This document shows, piece by piece, positions 1 to 9,783 of a DNA stretch of 64,000 nucleotides (positions are counted from its first letter, which is position 1; each line of letters starts with the position of its first letter). The position numbers were made by a program, and so were the translations under genes. The stretch is taken from positions 35,533 through 99,532 of the forward strand of contig CAYYYS010000008.1 of the NCBI GenBank assembly GCA_964476155.1. The letters are read 5' to 3'. A model generated the notes under the pieces. That model ran no database searches. It saw nothing but the letters and a program-made list of their open reading frames with translations, and had not been told where the DNA came from. The DNA comes from JAHIYU01 sp964476155. Lineage in GTDB: Bacteria; Krumholzibacteriota; Krumholzibacteriia; LZORAL124-64-63.

Positions 1-1
1 A

Positions 2-496
2 CTCGTGCTCGAGATCGAACGCGCCCAGCGCCGCAAGTCCACTCTGGTGCTGCTTCTCGGCGACATCGATCATTTCAAGGACGTGAACGACCGGTATGGC
101 CATCCGGCCGGCGACCGTGTTCTTAAATCGGTGGCACGTGAACTGCAAAAAGGTTTGCGTCGCATCGATCTGGTCTGTCGCGTCGGCGGTGAAGAGTTTG
201 CGCTCGTACTGCCCAACACCGACATCACGGCAGCCCGGGACATCGTGACCCGTATCCAGGTAAGCATCGCAAATCTCCGGCTCTCCGATCCCGATGCGGA
301 TGAGCCTTTGCGCGTGACGATCTCATTCGGCGGCACCTCCTTCCCGGGATCCGGCGATACGCCGGACGAGCTCTATCGGAACGCGGATCGAATGCTCTAC
401 CTGTCGAAGCAGAGAGGCCGCAACAGGTGCCACTTCTGGAATTCCGACGGAGATCCCATTCTTACCCTGCCCCGCTACAACGCACCGGCCGACTGA
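2..496 (+). CDS. GGDEF-domain protein, C-terminal part (5' end outside window)
   Basis: The reading frame is open from the left edge of the window, so only the C-terminal 164 residues are present. This is a diguanylate cyclase catalytic domain that would make cyclic di-GMP from two GTP. The visible signature is GGEEF, an active-type variant of GGDEF. Five residues before it is RRID, an RxxD inhibitory (I-site) motif, so product feedback inhibition is likely. Upstream the characteristic DIDHFKDVNDRYGHPAGD segment binds metal and GTP. After the domain only about 20 residues remain, so the domain is at the C-terminus. Sensory or response-regulator domains must lie upstream and cannot be seen. 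The downstream comEC frame may start inside the end of this gene. Confidence 0.93.
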   Translation, partial: LVLEIERAQRRKSTLVLLLGDIDHFKDVNDRYGHPAGDRVLKSVARELQKGLRRIDLVCRVGGEEFALVLPNTDITAARDIVTRIQVSIANLRLSDPDADEPLRVTISFGGTSFPGSGDTPDELYRNADRMLYLSKQRGRNRCHFWNSDGDPILTLPRYNAPAD

Positions 497-2934
497 TCCG
501 TGAGTTTGCCCACCCCATAATCACCTCGTTGGTAGCCGCGCCCTGGCCTGTCATGTGGGCCCTGACGCTGATGATCTCGTTGGCGGCAGGGGAGTGGCGT
601 GCGCGCACGGTTCCCCAGGCCGGACCGCTGTGCGCACTGGACGTTACGCAGTCTGTACGAACCTCCTGTGCCGCTCCGTTGCTTTTGGCCCTGGGCACCC
701 ACCCCGTCATCCGGCCATTGGTAACGGTGGGTACGATGCTGCTGGGCTGGAACGCGGGTATTCAGCTCCGGGACGCCACCAACGACGACATGGGACTCCG
801 GTGCGACGATCCGTGGTCACCCTCCCATCGTGATGTCTGGCGAGGACCCGCGTACTTGCGTGTGACGGCCTGGCCGCGGTCTGCCGGCGAGCGATGGCGC
901 GCACCGGCCGTGATCCTGGGATTGGGAACACCCGATCCGGACGACAAGGCTCGGCCCGTCCCGGGTGAAGGCGTGATGGTCAGCGCCAAGGGGACGCCGC
1001 CCCGTCTATGGCAAGTCCTCGGGGGCGATCTGGATCTTCGCCGCCCACGCCGGGCAACCGTTCCCGGGGGGTTTTCTCCATACCGGTTTCTGCAGGGTCG
1101 TGGTGTCGATTGGGAAGGACGCATAGGCGACGTCTCCCTGGTACCGGATGCCGGCTTCTTGAACCGCTCCGGGAGCCAGGGTCTTTCACCGTTGCGAGAG
1201 AGGGTGGTCCGACGGTTGACCCGTCTATTCCCGCCCGACGAGGCCCATCTCCTGCAATCCGTCCTGCTGGGGCACAAAACCGAAGGGATCCATGCCCTGC
1301 GCAACGCCTACGCGACTGTTGGTCTGGGGCACCTCTTCGCCGTGAGCGGTCTGCACGTGGGATTGGTGGCCGGCGTTGTCTTGCTCATTCTGCGTGGTGT
1401 GCGTGCGGGGCGTCTCGCGATGTTGATCGGTCTCACGCTTTTCCTGATCGTCTATGTGTTTCTGGTCGGCATGCCCGGTTCTTCACTGAGGGCCGCGGCG
1501 CTGTTGATAATGACCATGCTGGCCGGATGGGCCGGACGTGATCATGACGGGTTGCGCACCTTGGGACTACTGCTGTGGATCTGGGCACTCGCCACTCCGG
1601 GCGCCTTGGTGGATTCGGGACTGCGGTTGTCCTTCGGCGCCGCGGCCGGGATCATCGTTACGCTCCGGCTCGTGACGCCCTACTTGCACGACCGCACCCG
1701 TATCCTGCGCTGGTTGGGGAACGCGCTCGCCGTCAGTATCGGCGCACAACTCGGAGCCCTGCCCGAGACCGCCCGCAGTTTCGGTTGGCTGCACCCGCTG
1801 GCCACGCTCTTCAATCTGGTGGCCGTCCCCGCGTTCAGCGGTGCGGTCTGGTTGGCGGCCGGAGCCCTGCTCATACCCTGGCCCTGGCTGGCCGAGACAT
1901 TTGCGTCGTGGGCCTGGTTGATCCTGCGTCTGCTCTCCGCCGGCGCCGCCATGATGTCCGACACCGTGGATTGCCGAATCGGCTTGCCCGAATGGGGCCC
2001 GGTGGCCGCCGCGATATTCATAGGCGGCACATGCGGAATCGTCGTGTGTTGCCGGGGCCGCACGATTGTTGCGCGACTGATCGGCGGACTCGCGGTCTGT
2101 TCGCTCCTGGTGGTACCATATATTGGTCGGACGCTAAGACCCGGCGACATGACGACCGTACAGTTCGATATTGGCCAGGGAGATTGTGCCCTCTTCGTCT
2201 TTCCCGACGACAGCGCCGTTCTGATCGACACGGGAGAAACCTGGCATGATACCGGACCCTTTGCGCGTAATGTACGCCCGTGGATGAGACGGGAGGGGAT
2301 CGACCGACTCAGCGGAGTGATCCTCACGCATGCGCACGCGGATCACGACGGCGCCGCCGGCCAGGTTGCCGATGCGCTGCCGGTGGGCGTCTGGTGGCTG
2401 GGCGGATCGACCTCGGCTCCAGCCGAAGGTATCGCGATACACCCCGCGCCTGGCGACACGCTCCATGTCGGGGGAGAGTGGGCGCTGGTCTGTGTCGCAT
2501 TGCCCATGGCCGAGACTGAAGAGAACGACCGGTCCCTGGCGGTTGCCCTGGTATGTGAACAGCGAATTCGGGGTCTGTGGACCGGCGATCTGGAAGCGGC
2601 CGGAGAACAGGCTCTCCTGGGAAACATCGACGCGTGGCCCGCAGAGGGTATCGATGTACTCAAGGCCGGACATCACGGCAGCCGGACATCCAGTACCGTG
2701 TCTTTGCTCGACACGATACGGCCGGCAAGGGTCCTGGTGAGCTGCGGCATCGAGAACCGTCACAGTCACCCCAGCCATGGCGTATTCCTGACGCACGGAG
2801 ATACGATCACCGCCCTGCGAACCGATCTCTGCGGCACTCTATTCGTCCGCTGGCACAGGAACGGACCACCTGAAATCCGGGCTCACGCCACCGGTCGTGC
2901 GCAGCAACTTGACACCACCCGGGACGGCGCGTAA
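427..2934 (+). CDS. comEC: ComEC/Rec2-family DNA uptake channel
   Basis: This is an inner-membrane protein that carries single-stranded DNA into the cell during natural transformation. The N-terminal part has hydrophobic segments. The middle holds the competence-domain hallmark GHLFAVSGLHVGLVAG, followed by many membrane helices. The last ~280 residues form a metallo-beta-lactamase-like domain with HAHADHDG and KAGHHGS motifs, thought to be the nuclease that degrades the non-transported strand. About 835 residues fits full-length ComEC. The start is uncertain. GTG at 427 has an AGAGAGG ribosome-site-like stretch 9 nt upstream but overlaps the GGDEF gene by 70 nt. TTG at 529 or ATG at 553 would avoid the overlap, though 553 falls inside the first predicted helix. 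No other competence genes are nearby. Confidence 0.93.
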   Translation: MPLLEFRRRSHSYPAPLQRTGRLIREFAHPIITSLVAAPWPVMWALTLMISLAAGEWRARTVPQAGPLCALDVTQSVRTSCAAPLLLALGTHPVIRPLVTVGTMLLGWNAGIQLRDATNDDMGLRCDDPWSPSHRDVWRGPAYLRVTAWPRSAGERWRAPAVILGLGTPDPDDKARPVPGEGVMVSAKGTPPRLWQVLGGDLDLRRPRRATVPGGFSPYRFLQGRGVDWEGRIGDVSLVPDAGFLNRSGSQGLSPLRERVVRRLTRLFPPDEAHLLQSVLLGHKTEGIHALRNAYATVGLGHLFAVSGLHVGLVAGVVLLILRGVRAGRLAMLIGLTLFLIVYVFLVGMPGSSLRAAALLIMTMLAGWAGRDHDGLRTLGLLLWIWALATPGALVDSGLRLSFGAAAGIIVTLRLVTPYLHDRTRILRWLGNALAVSIGAQLGALPETARSFGWLHPLATLFNLVAVPAFSGAVWLAAGALLIPWPWLAETFASWAWLILRLLSAGAAMMSDTVDCRIGLPEWGPVAAAIFIGGTCGIVVCCRGRTIVARLIGGLAVCSLLVVPYIGRTLRPGDMTTVQFDIGQGDCALFVFPDDSAVLIDTGETWHDTGPFARNVRPWMRREGIDRLSGVILTHAHADHDGAAGQVADALPVGVWWLGGSTSAPAEGIAIHPAPGDTLHVGGEWALVCVALPMAETEENDRSLAVALVCEQRIRGLWTGDLEAAGEQALLGNIDAWPAEGIDVLKAGHHGSRTSSTVSLLDTIRPARVLVSCGIENRHSHPSHGVFLTHGDTITALRTDLCGTLFVRWHRNGPPEIRAHATGRAQQLDTTRDGA

Positions 2935-2937
2935 CAT
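2909..2937 (+). promoter_or_regulatory. Predicted sigma70-type promoter of the purC-purH-guaA operon
   Basis: A perfect -35 hexamer TTGACA (2909-2914) is followed after exactly 17 bp by TAACAT (2932-2937), a 4/6 match to the -10 consensus. The -10 box begins with the TAA stop codon of comEC. Transcription would start near 2944, giving a leader of about 38 nt before purC. This separates the purine genes from comEC transcriptionally. It is inferred from sequence only. Confidence 0.55.
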
Positions 2938-2981
2938 GCCCGCGTCACGACTTCCCTGGACATTATCGAAACGGGAGAGAG

Positions 2982-3887
2982 ATGCAATCGTTGCGCAGCA
3001 CGGTCGATCTCGGGCTGGCCCCCGACCGCAAGGGCAAGGTTCGCGAGATCTTTGATTTAGGTGAGGAACTGCTCATCGTCGCCACCGACCGTATCTCGGC
3101 CTACGACGTCATCATGGATCAGATGGTCCCTGGGCGCGGGTGCGTACTTACCGTGATGACAATGGCATGGCTGAAACACTTCAAGGAAATACCGAACCAT
3201 CTGGTCACTGCCGAAGCCGACCTGTTTCCGGCACCGTTCAGTGATCTGCGTGATGAACTCGCCGGCCGGTCCATGCTGGTCAGGAAAGCCGAGGCGTTTC
3301 CCGTGGAATGCATTGCCCGCGGGTACATAACCGGCTCCGGGTGGCGCAGTTACCTGGATACAGGGTCGATATGCAGCCATGTGCTGCCGGAAGGGCTTCT
3401 GAAATCCCAGCAGCTGCCCCAGGCCCTGTTCACACCCTCGACAAAAGCGGAGACGGGACACGACGAGAACATCGGCTTCGCGGAGATGGTCGATCTGGTC
3501 GGTGAGGACCATGCCGCCCAGTTGCGGGACCTGACTCTGGACCTCTACACGCGCGCCGCCGCCTACGCCAAGGTCGGCGACGTCCTCATCGCCGACACCA
3601 AATTCGAGTTCGGCCTCATCGACGGACAGATCACCCTGATCGACGAGGTTCTGACGCCCGACTCCAGTCGCTTCTGGCCGGCGGCCCAGCACGTGCCGGG
3701 CGAGGAACCGCCGAGCTGGGACAAGCAGATCCTGCGCAACCATCTCGACACGCTCGACTGGAACAAGACGTACCCGCCGCCGTCCCTGCCCCGGGAAATC
3801 CTGGACCGCACCGCGGAGCGTTATCGGGAAGTCCTCAACATTCTCTTTGCGGAGGAGGCTCGTCAATGGCACGCGCCCCTGAGCTGA
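2982..3887 (+). CDS. purC: SAICAR synthetase (phosphoribosylaminoimidazole-succinocarboxamide synthase)
   Basis: Catalyses the ATP-dependent joining of CAIR and aspartate in de novo purine synthesis, in the cytosol. Recognisable family segments are the N-terminal GKVREIFDLGEELLIVATD nucleotide-binding loop and DRISAYDVIMDQMVPGRG, then VECIARGYITGSGWRSY and the metal/substrate region IADTKFEFGLIDGQITLIDEV. At 301 residues it belongs to the longer SAICAR synthetase subgroup rather than the ~240-residue enterobacterial form. The ATG start has GGGAGAG just upstream. The 3' end overlaps purH by 22 nt, implying translational coupling. purH and guaA follow, so three purine steps are co-expressed. 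Confidence 0.97.
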   Translation: MQSLRSTVDLGLAPDRKGKVREIFDLGEELLIVATDRISAYDVIMDQMVPGRGCVLTVMTMAWLKHFKEIPNHLVTAEADLFPAPFSDLRDELAGRSMLVRKAEAFPVECIARGYITGSGWRSYLDTGSICSHVLPEGLLKSQQLPQALFTPSTKAETGHDENIGFAEMVDLVGEDHAAQLRDLTLDLYTRAAAYAKVGDVLIADTKFEFGLIDGQITLIDEVLTPDSSRFWPAAQHVPGEEPPSWDKQILRNHLDTLDWNKTYPPPSLPREILDRTAERYREVLNILFAEEARQWHAPLS

Positions 3888-5410
3888 ACCGGCGCCGGCG
3901 CGCTCTGTTCAGTGTGACCGACAAGTCGCAGCTGTCTGTTCTGGCGGAAGTCATGAGCGAGTTCGATTATGAGCTGTTGGCCAGCGGCGGAACCGCCGCG
4001 CACCTGCGCGAAGCGGGATTCACGGTGACCGACGTGAGCGAGGTGACCGGATTCCCCGAGATCTTCGGCGGACGCGTGAAGACTCTCCATCCGAAAGTCT
4101 TCGGGGGCATTCTCGGCGCGGTCGAGTCCGACTTCGCGGGCGTGTCCGACCTCGGCGTGGCGCCCATCGACGTGGTGGTCTGCAATCTTTATGACTTCGA
4201 GGCGACCGTGTCCTCCGGTGCTGATCACGCGGCGGTCATCGAGAAGATCGACATCGGCGGACCGTCACTGCTGCGCGCCGCCGCCAAGAACCACGGACGG
4301 GTCTGTGTCCTGAGCGACCCGACGTCCTATGCCGACTTCGCCGCCGACTGCCGGGCCAACGCCGGCTTTCCCGGGGACGACTTTCGCCGGCGGATGGCCG
4401 GGGAGACCTTCGCCCTGGTCACCGACTACGATCTGCAGGTCACCGAATATTTCGATGACGACCACCACGACGGTCACCTGGGTGTGGAACTGCGCTACGG
4501 CGAGAATCCCCACCAGAAGGCCGAACTCTTCCTGCCGGGACTCGACGAGGACAACCCCCTCGACGGCATGGGTCTGCGCCAGCTCAACGGCAAGGCGCTT
4601 TCCTTCAATAATTTCGTGGACGTGATCGCCGCCGCAAAACTGATCGGCGATCTCGACGGGGTCTGTTGCGCGGCCATCAAACACACCAATCCCTGCGGCG
4701 TCGGTGCGGGCCAGACACCGGCCGAAGCCCTGGACCGCGCCTTGCGTTGCGATCCCGATTCGGCTTTCGGCGGCATCTTTGCTTTCACCACCGAACTCGA
4801 TCTCGAAGCCGTGACGGTTCTGCGCAAGCGTTTCTGTGAGGTGGTCATGGCGCCGGCCTTCGCGGACGAGGCCCTGGCGATCCTGCAGAAGAAGAAGAAC
4901 CTGCGCGTGCTGAGCCTGGGCACGGACGTGTTCGCGGCCGCGACGCGGGGCAAGAGCCTCGCCTTCGGGGGCGTGCAATTGCACCAGGAAGAAGACGCCG
5001 GTTTCCCCGAGTTGGACAACTGGAAGCACGTGGCCGGGCCGGCCCCCGACACGAACATGACGTCCGCCCTGAAACTCCAGTGGCGCGTATGCAAACACGT
5101 CAAGAGCAACGCCATCGTTCTCGGCGATCACGAGAACACGCTGGGCATCGGCGCCGGCCAGATGAGTCGGGTCGACTCCACGCGCATCGCTGTGCGCAAG
5201 GCGGGTGACCAGTCGCTCTCCCTGCAAGGCTGTGTTTGCGCCTCGGACGCGTTCTTCCCCTTCGCCGACAGCATCGAGCGTCTGCACAAGGCCGGTGTGG
5301 CCGGCGTGATCGCACCGGGCGGTTCGATCCGTGACGAGGAAGTCATCGCGGCCGCCGAGCGCCTCGGCATCACCCTGATCCACACCGATCGGCGTCATTT
5401 CCGACATTGA
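3866..5410 (+). CDS. purH: Bifunctional AICAR formyltransferase / IMP cyclohydrolase
   Basis: Carries out the last two steps of IMP synthesis. The N-terminal MGS-like IMP cyclohydrolase domain (about residues 10-145) contains the conserved FPEIFGGRVKTLHPKVFGG and IDIGGPSLLRAAAKN segments. The remaining AICAR transformylase domain contains LRYGENPHQKAELF, KHTNPCGVG and the C-terminal IAPGGSIRDEEVI with the closing HFRH. The length, 514 residues, is normal. The ATG lies inside the end of purC and is preceded by GGAGGAGG (3850-3857 region). guaA follows after 19 nt. Confidence 0.98.
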   Translation: MARAPELNRRRRALFSVTDKSQLSVLAEVMSEFDYELLASGGTAAHLREAGFTVTDVSEVTGFPEIFGGRVKTLHPKVFGGILGAVESDFAGVSDLGVAPIDVVVCNLYDFEATVSSGADHAAVIEKIDIGGPSLLRAAAKNHGRVCVLSDPTSYADFAADCRANAGFPGDDFRRRMAGETFALVTDYDLQVTEYFDDDHHDGHLGVELRYGENPHQKAELFLPGLDEDNPLDGMGLRQLNGKALSFNNFVDVIAAAKLIGDLDGVCCAAIKHTNPCGVGAGQTPAEALDRALRCDPDSAFGGIFAFTTELDLEAVTVLRKRFCEVVMAPAFADEALAILQKKKNLRVLSLGTDVFAAATRGKSLAFGGVQLHQEEDAGFPELDNWKHVAGPAPDTNMTSALKLQWRVCKHVKSNAIVLGDHENTLGIGAGQMSRVDSTRIAVRKAGDQSLSLQGCVCASDAFFPFADSIERLHKAGVAGVIAPGGSIRDEEVIAAAERLGITLIHTDRRHFRH

Positions 5411-5429
5411 GAAGGATGGTATCGAGCGT

Positions 5430-6980
5430 ATGACCACGAAGCAGTCACAACCCCAGGTGGCGGTTCTCGATTTTGGATCCCAGTACACCCAGCTCATCGC
5501 GCGACGACTGCGCGAAGCGGGCGTCTTTTCCGAGATCTATCCCTACAATCGCTACCAGGAGTTGCTCGGGCGCGAAGAGATCCGCGGCGTGGTCTTGTCC
5601 GGCGGTCCGTCATCGGTCTACGAGGACAGCGCACCCGACATCGGGGACGAGCTCTTCACCGAGAACAAGCCCCTGCTCGGCATCTGCTACGGCATGCAGC
5701 TGATGTGTCGCAAGCTCGGCGGGGCCATCGAAAGCTCGGACAAGCGGGAGTACGGTCCGGCCACCATCCGGCGGGCCGGGGAGAATCGCCTCTTTGCCGA
5801 CACTCCCGACCGCCAGGGCGTTTGGATGAGTCATGGCGATCGAGTCGGCGCGCTTCCCGACGGCTTCACACCACTGGCCAGCTCGGAATCGATTCCTTTC
5901 GCCGCTGCCGGTGACGAGGCACGCGGCTACTACTGTGTCCAGTTCCATCCGGAAGTGGTGCATACCGAGTACGGGATGCAAATACTGCGCAACTTCAGCC
6001 GCGACATCTGTGCCATCGACAGTGAATGGTCGGCCGCCACGTTCGTGGAATCGATGATTCCCGAAATCCGCGAGCGGGTCGCCGACCACATGGTTTTGTG
6101 TGGCGTGTCGGGCGGCGTGGATTCGACGGTCGCGGCCACACTGATCGATCAGGCCGTGGGCAATCAGCTCCACACGGTTTTCGTCGACAACGGGCTTCTA
6201 CGCCTGGGGGAAGCCGATGAGGTCGAGCACAACCTGAACGCCTTCCTGCATCGGCCGGTCCTGCGTGTCGACGCCCACAACGCCTTCCTGCTTCGTCTCC
6301 GGGGCGTGACCGATCCCGAGAAGAAGCGCAAGATCATCGGCAACACCTTCATCGAGGTCTTCAAGTCGGCGACCGTCGACCTCGGCCCCTTCAAGTTCCT
6401 GGCCCAGGGTACCCTCTACCCGGACCGCATCGAATCGGTGTCCGTCAACGGCCCGTCCCACGTGATCAAGTCACATCACAACGTGGGCGGCTTGCCCGAG
6501 GAACTCGGCTTCGAGTTGCTCGAACCCCTGGGCGAACTCTTCAAGGACGAGGTGCGCCGTGTGGGGCGCAGCCTGGACATCCCCGCTTCCCTGGTGATGC
6601 GTCACCCGTTCCCCGGCCCGGGTCTCGGGGTAAGGATTCTGGGCGAAGTGACGCCGGATCGGGTTCGCCTTCTCCAGGCAGCCGACCATATATTCATCCA
6701 GGAGCTGCACGAGAGCGATCAATACGACAAGATCTGGCAAGCCGGCGTGGTGTTGTTGCCCGTGCAGACGGTCGGGGTCATGGGAGACCAGCGGACTTAT
6801 GAATCGGTCGTGGCGCTACGCGCGGTAACGAGTCTGGACGGCATGACCGCCGACTGGGCCCGCATCCCCAGCGAAGTGCTGGCCCGCGTCAGCAACCGGA
6901 TCATGAATGAAGTGCCGGGTGTCAACCGGGTGGCCTACGACATCAGCAGCAAGCCGCCCAGCACCATCGAATGGGAGTAG
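5430..6980 (+). CDS. guaA: GMP synthase (glutamine-hydrolysing)
   Basis: Converts XMP to GMP using ATP and glutamine-derived ammonia. The class I glutamine amidotransferase domain occupies about residues 1-200, with the nucleophile Cys in GICYGMQLM and the His/Glu pair in FHPEVVHTEYG. The ATP pyrophosphatase domain has the PP-loop SGGVDST. The C-terminal dimerisation domain ends with the family tail DISSKPPSTIEWE. It is full length at 516 residues. Together with purC and purH it channels purines toward GMP. The spacing of 19 nt from purH and the lack of a terminator support one operon. The only ribosome-site-like sequence, GAAGGA, lies rather far from the ATG. Confidence 0.98.
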   Translation: MTTKQSQPQVAVLDFGSQYTQLIARRLREAGVFSEIYPYNRYQELLGREEIRGVVLSGGPSSVYEDSAPDIGDELFTENKPLLGICYGMQLMCRKLGGAIESSDKREYGPATIRRAGENRLFADTPDRQGVWMSHGDRVGALPDGFTPLASSESIPFAAAGDEARGYYCVQFHPEVVHTEYGMQILRNFSRDICAIDSEWSAATFVESMIPEIRERVADHMVLCGVSGGVDSTVAATLIDQAVGNQLHTVFVDNGLLRLGEADEVEHNLNAFLHRPVLRVDAHNAFLLRLRGVTDPEKKRKIIGNTFIEVFKSATVDLGPFKFLAQGTLYPDRIESVSVNGPSHVIKSHHNVGGLPEELGFELLEPLGELFKDEVRRVGRSLDIPASLVMRHPFPGPGLGVRILGEVTPDRVRLLQAADHIFIQELHESDQYDKIWQAGVVLLPVQTVGVMGDQRTYESVVALRAVTSLDGMTADWARIPSEVLARVSNRIMNEVPGVNRVAYDISSKPPSTIEWE

Positions 6981-6993
6981 CCTTCACTACACG

Positions 6994-9783
6994 ATGAAGC
7001 GTGTCGTAAAACAGTATCCGCTGCCGCCTCTTGCCATGGCCGTCCTTCTGGGGACGGCCGCGTGCCTCTGTTCACCGGCGTTGGCCGGGCCGGCCGACAC
7101 TGAGCTGGCGAGATGGCGCGCCGAACGCCGGGCCACCATTCGCGCGTCGGTCCCCGACAAATCGGACGTGTCATTCAAGCTGTTGGTCATTCCCGTGGAT
7201 TTCGCGGACCATCGCCTGCCCGGGACCTGGGACCCGTCACGTGACCTGACGCCACGCATCGCCGGTTTCGACGGTGAGACGCTAGAACGCTGCTTTTCCC
7301 CCGCTCATTACGACTGGGGCGGGCTACGGATCGTCCTGTCGCCCCTGGTCCATCTCGACGGAGCGGCCGCCGACTACTCCGACATCACCGGATACACGCG
7401 CACCCGGGCGCTGGCCGCCCAGGCCATCGCCGGCGCCGATGCCGCGGGCGTCCCCTTCGCCTCGGCCGACGCCGACCAGAACGGACGGGTGGACGGAGTC
7501 CTGATCCTGCACGCGGCCCCGGGTCTGGAAAACGACCCCACCAACGGACGCGTTGTGCCTCTGCAATACTATCTGACGGAGCCCTATCTGCAGGACGGGA
7601 TCGAAGCCCAACACTATGCCGTGGCCAGTCTCCACAGCGGCCCCGGCATCTGGGCCCACGAAACGGGACATCTGCTCGGCCTGGAAGATCGCTACCACCC
7701 CTTTCTCTCACCGGAGCAGGACAGCGCCATGAGCCGGGGCGGCTTGGGTATCTTCAGCCTCATGGCCGCCGGCGCCTGGGGGAGAGGCGACGGCACGGGC
7801 GCCGCTCTGCTCGACGCGTACAGCGCCGTTCAGCTTGGATGGGTAACCGAGACCGAGATCCACCGCGGCAGCACGGTCGCGCTTACAATGGTCGCGGGCG
7901 AAGTCGTCAAGCTGTACGCGCATCCGGCCGACGCGACCGAGTACTTCCTGCTGCAACTCCGCGGCGGTTTCGACACCGCGCCGTATGACGCGGCCTTCCC
8001 CGAGCCGAAACTCGTTGTCTACCACGTGGACGAAACAGTGCCCGACGGCGCGTACAGCGGCGGTCATCTCCGTGTAAGTCTTATCGAAGCCGACGGCGTC
8101 GATGACCTGACGATGGGGGACTCGCCCGGAACGGTGGACGACATGTTTCCCGACGCGACGGGCGTTTCCGACTGGAGCGCGGACACGACCCCCTCGACGG
8201 CCGGGTACGGAAGCGCGAGCGGTATCACCTGCCGTTTCCATTACGTCGGCGACGAGCTGCGCGTGGAATACGACCTGACCGGCAATCCCTTCGAGATGGT
8301 CATGCGTTTCGTCGAGTCAGCGGGGGATACGCTCTGCGACATCATGATCCAGGAGCCCGGTCACAACGCGGAGACCGCCTCCGTCGTGGTCTCCGCATTT
8401 TCCTACGATGGTCCTTGGGGTCGTTTCGAACCGGGTACCAACTGGGCCCAGCGAGACCTGCAACGCCACGACGATGGGACCTGGTACCTGAGCGAACCCA
8501 TCGTCTGGTCTCCCGCTGGGCTGCCGCCACCTGGCGCGTTCACCTACTTCGCCATCGAGCTCTACCGGAACGGCGAACCGGTCGGTATCGAGGACCGCAT
8601 ATGGCTCTGGCGTGAGATCGAGCAGCCCTTGTCTCTCGGCGACCCCTGGAGCAACGGTTGGGCCGAGATCTCATTATCGGGCGATACGATCTGGCAGGCC
8701 TGGCCGGCCGGCGCGGCCGCGGGACTTCCCGACACGCCTCTGCTCGCCTGTACCGGCACTGCCTACACCGATGGCGCGAGTTGGCCGGACGTGACCTATC
8801 AAAACAACGCCGACGCCCGCATCCTTTCGCCCATGTTCTTCAAGGGCGAAGGAGCCCTGCGTGTGATCCACGTCCTCGACGCCCATACCTACGAGCCCGA
8901 GGTCGGTCCTGACGGCGCCCTGATCCAGGCCCTGATGAATGACGGCGAGTATCACCCGCTGCAGCCCCTGGGTGGCTATACGGGAACCATCGACAGCGCC
9001 GTCCAGAACCCCCTCCACGGCCATGAGGCCTTTATCGGATCGAGTGCGCTGTTGGCCGACGTGGCGCCCCTGTGGCGCGTGGACGTTTTTCCCTTGGGGT
9101 CGTCGGTGCCGGACTGGACGCGACTGAAACTGCGACTCGGTAGTGATCCCCTGTGGCGTGGCCGCGGGTGGCTGATCGCACGATTCGATATCGTACCGGA
9201 CGGCGATGCCCTGGCCCCTTTTGCGACGCTCTGGGACGAGGTCCGCGACGGGGTCGCCCTGTCCTGGCCGTGGGAAGCTCCCGAGTGGATCACCCTTGAA
9301 GCCAGTGTCGATCACGGACGCGCCTGGACCACGATCTGGGAAGGCGACATACCCACGGGGCAAACGGCGCACGACATGTTGATCCCTGCGGCACAGATGG
9401 TCCTGCCTACCGACGCCGCCACGCGTCACACCCTGTTGCGCGCCCGTGTCCGCATCGACGTCGGGGAGGTCGTTTCCAGAACCGGTCGATTCGGAACTCC
9501 CGCCGCAGATCCGGTTTTCAGTCTCGGCGCCCCACGGTCCAATCCCGGCTTCGGCGCCGTGTCCATCCTCGTGCAAACGGAATTGTTCGGCACGAATCTC
9601 GGCGTCTACGATCTTCGCGGCCGACTCGTCCGCGAGTGGTGGTTGCCGGAAGGCACTTACGCCCTAACCTGGGATGGCCGTGACAACGATGGTCGAGCCG
9701 CGCCAAGCGGTGTGTATATGTTGCGACTGTCCGCCGAATACGGAGCCCACACCCTGTCTCGAAAGGTGACCCTACTGAGATGA
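6994..9783 (+). CDS. Secreted M6-like metalloprotease with C-terminal FlgD/sorting-type domain
   Basis: Predicted exported protease of 929 residues. Residues 1-30 are a signal peptide (basic start, hydrophobic core, ALAGPAD cleavage region). The zinc site is H222-E-T-G-H226-xx-G-xx-D232, the HExxHxxGxxD pattern of M6/immune inhibitor A-type metzincins, followed by a Met-turn-like SLMAAGAW about 30 residues later. The middle is beta-rich and unassigned. The last ~80 residues (LGVYDLRGRLV, LTWDGRDNDG, PSGVYMLRL) form a FlgD-Ig-like domain as used for secretion or surface sorting in FCB-type bacteria. The start at 6994 avoids reading through the end of guaA, where the frame stays open. It overlaps the next gene by 4 nt (ATGA). 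Substrate unknown. Confidence 0.85.
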   Translation: MKRVVKQYPLPPLAMAVLLGTAACLCSPALAGPADTELARWRAERRATIRASVPDKSDVSFKLLVIPVDFADHRLPGTWDPSRDLTPRIAGFDGETLERCFSPAHYDWGGLRIVLSPLVHLDGAAADYSDITGYTRTRALAAQAIAGADAAGVPFASADADQNGRVDGVLILHAAPGLENDPTNGRVVPLQYYLTEPYLQDGIEAQHYAVASLHSGPGIWAHETGHLLGLEDRYHPFLSPEQDSAMSRGGLGIFSLMAAGAWGRGDGTGAALLDAYSAVQLGWVTETEIHRGSTVALTMVAGEVVKLYAHPADATEYFLLQLRGGFDTAPYDAAFPEPKLVVYHVDETVPDGAYSGGHLRVSLIEADGVDDLTMGDSPGTVDDMFPDATGVSDWSADTTPSTAGYGSASGITCRFHYVGDELRVEYDLTGNPFEMVMRFVESAGDTLCDIMIQEPGHNAETASVVVSAFSYDGPWGRFEPGTNWAQRDLQRHDDGTWYLSEPIVWSPAGLPPPGAFTYFAIELYRNGEPVGIEDRIWLWREIEQPLSLGDPWSNGWAEISLSGDTIWQAWPAGAAAGLPDTPLLACTGTAYTDGASWPDVTYQNNADARILSPMFFKGEGALRVIHVLDAHTYEPEVGPDGALIQALMNDGEYHPLQPLGGYTGTIDSAVQNPLHGHEAFIGSSALLADVAPLWRVDVFPLGSSVPDWTRLKLRLGSDPLWRGRGWLIARFDIVPDGDALAPFATLWDEVRDGVALSWPWEAPEWITLEASVDHGRAWTTIWEGDIPTGQTAHDMLIPAAQMVLPTDAATRHTLLRARVRIDVGEVVSRTGRFGTPAADPVFSLGAPRSNPGFGAVSILVQTELFGTNLGVYDLRGRLVREWWLPEGTYALTWDGRDNDGRAAPSGVYMLRLSAEYGAHTLSRKVTLLR

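Noticed and set aside
4265..5497. A 410-codon minus-strand frame opposite purH and the start of guaA
   Set aside because: Antisense to two certain genes, no recognisable motif, no ribosome site.
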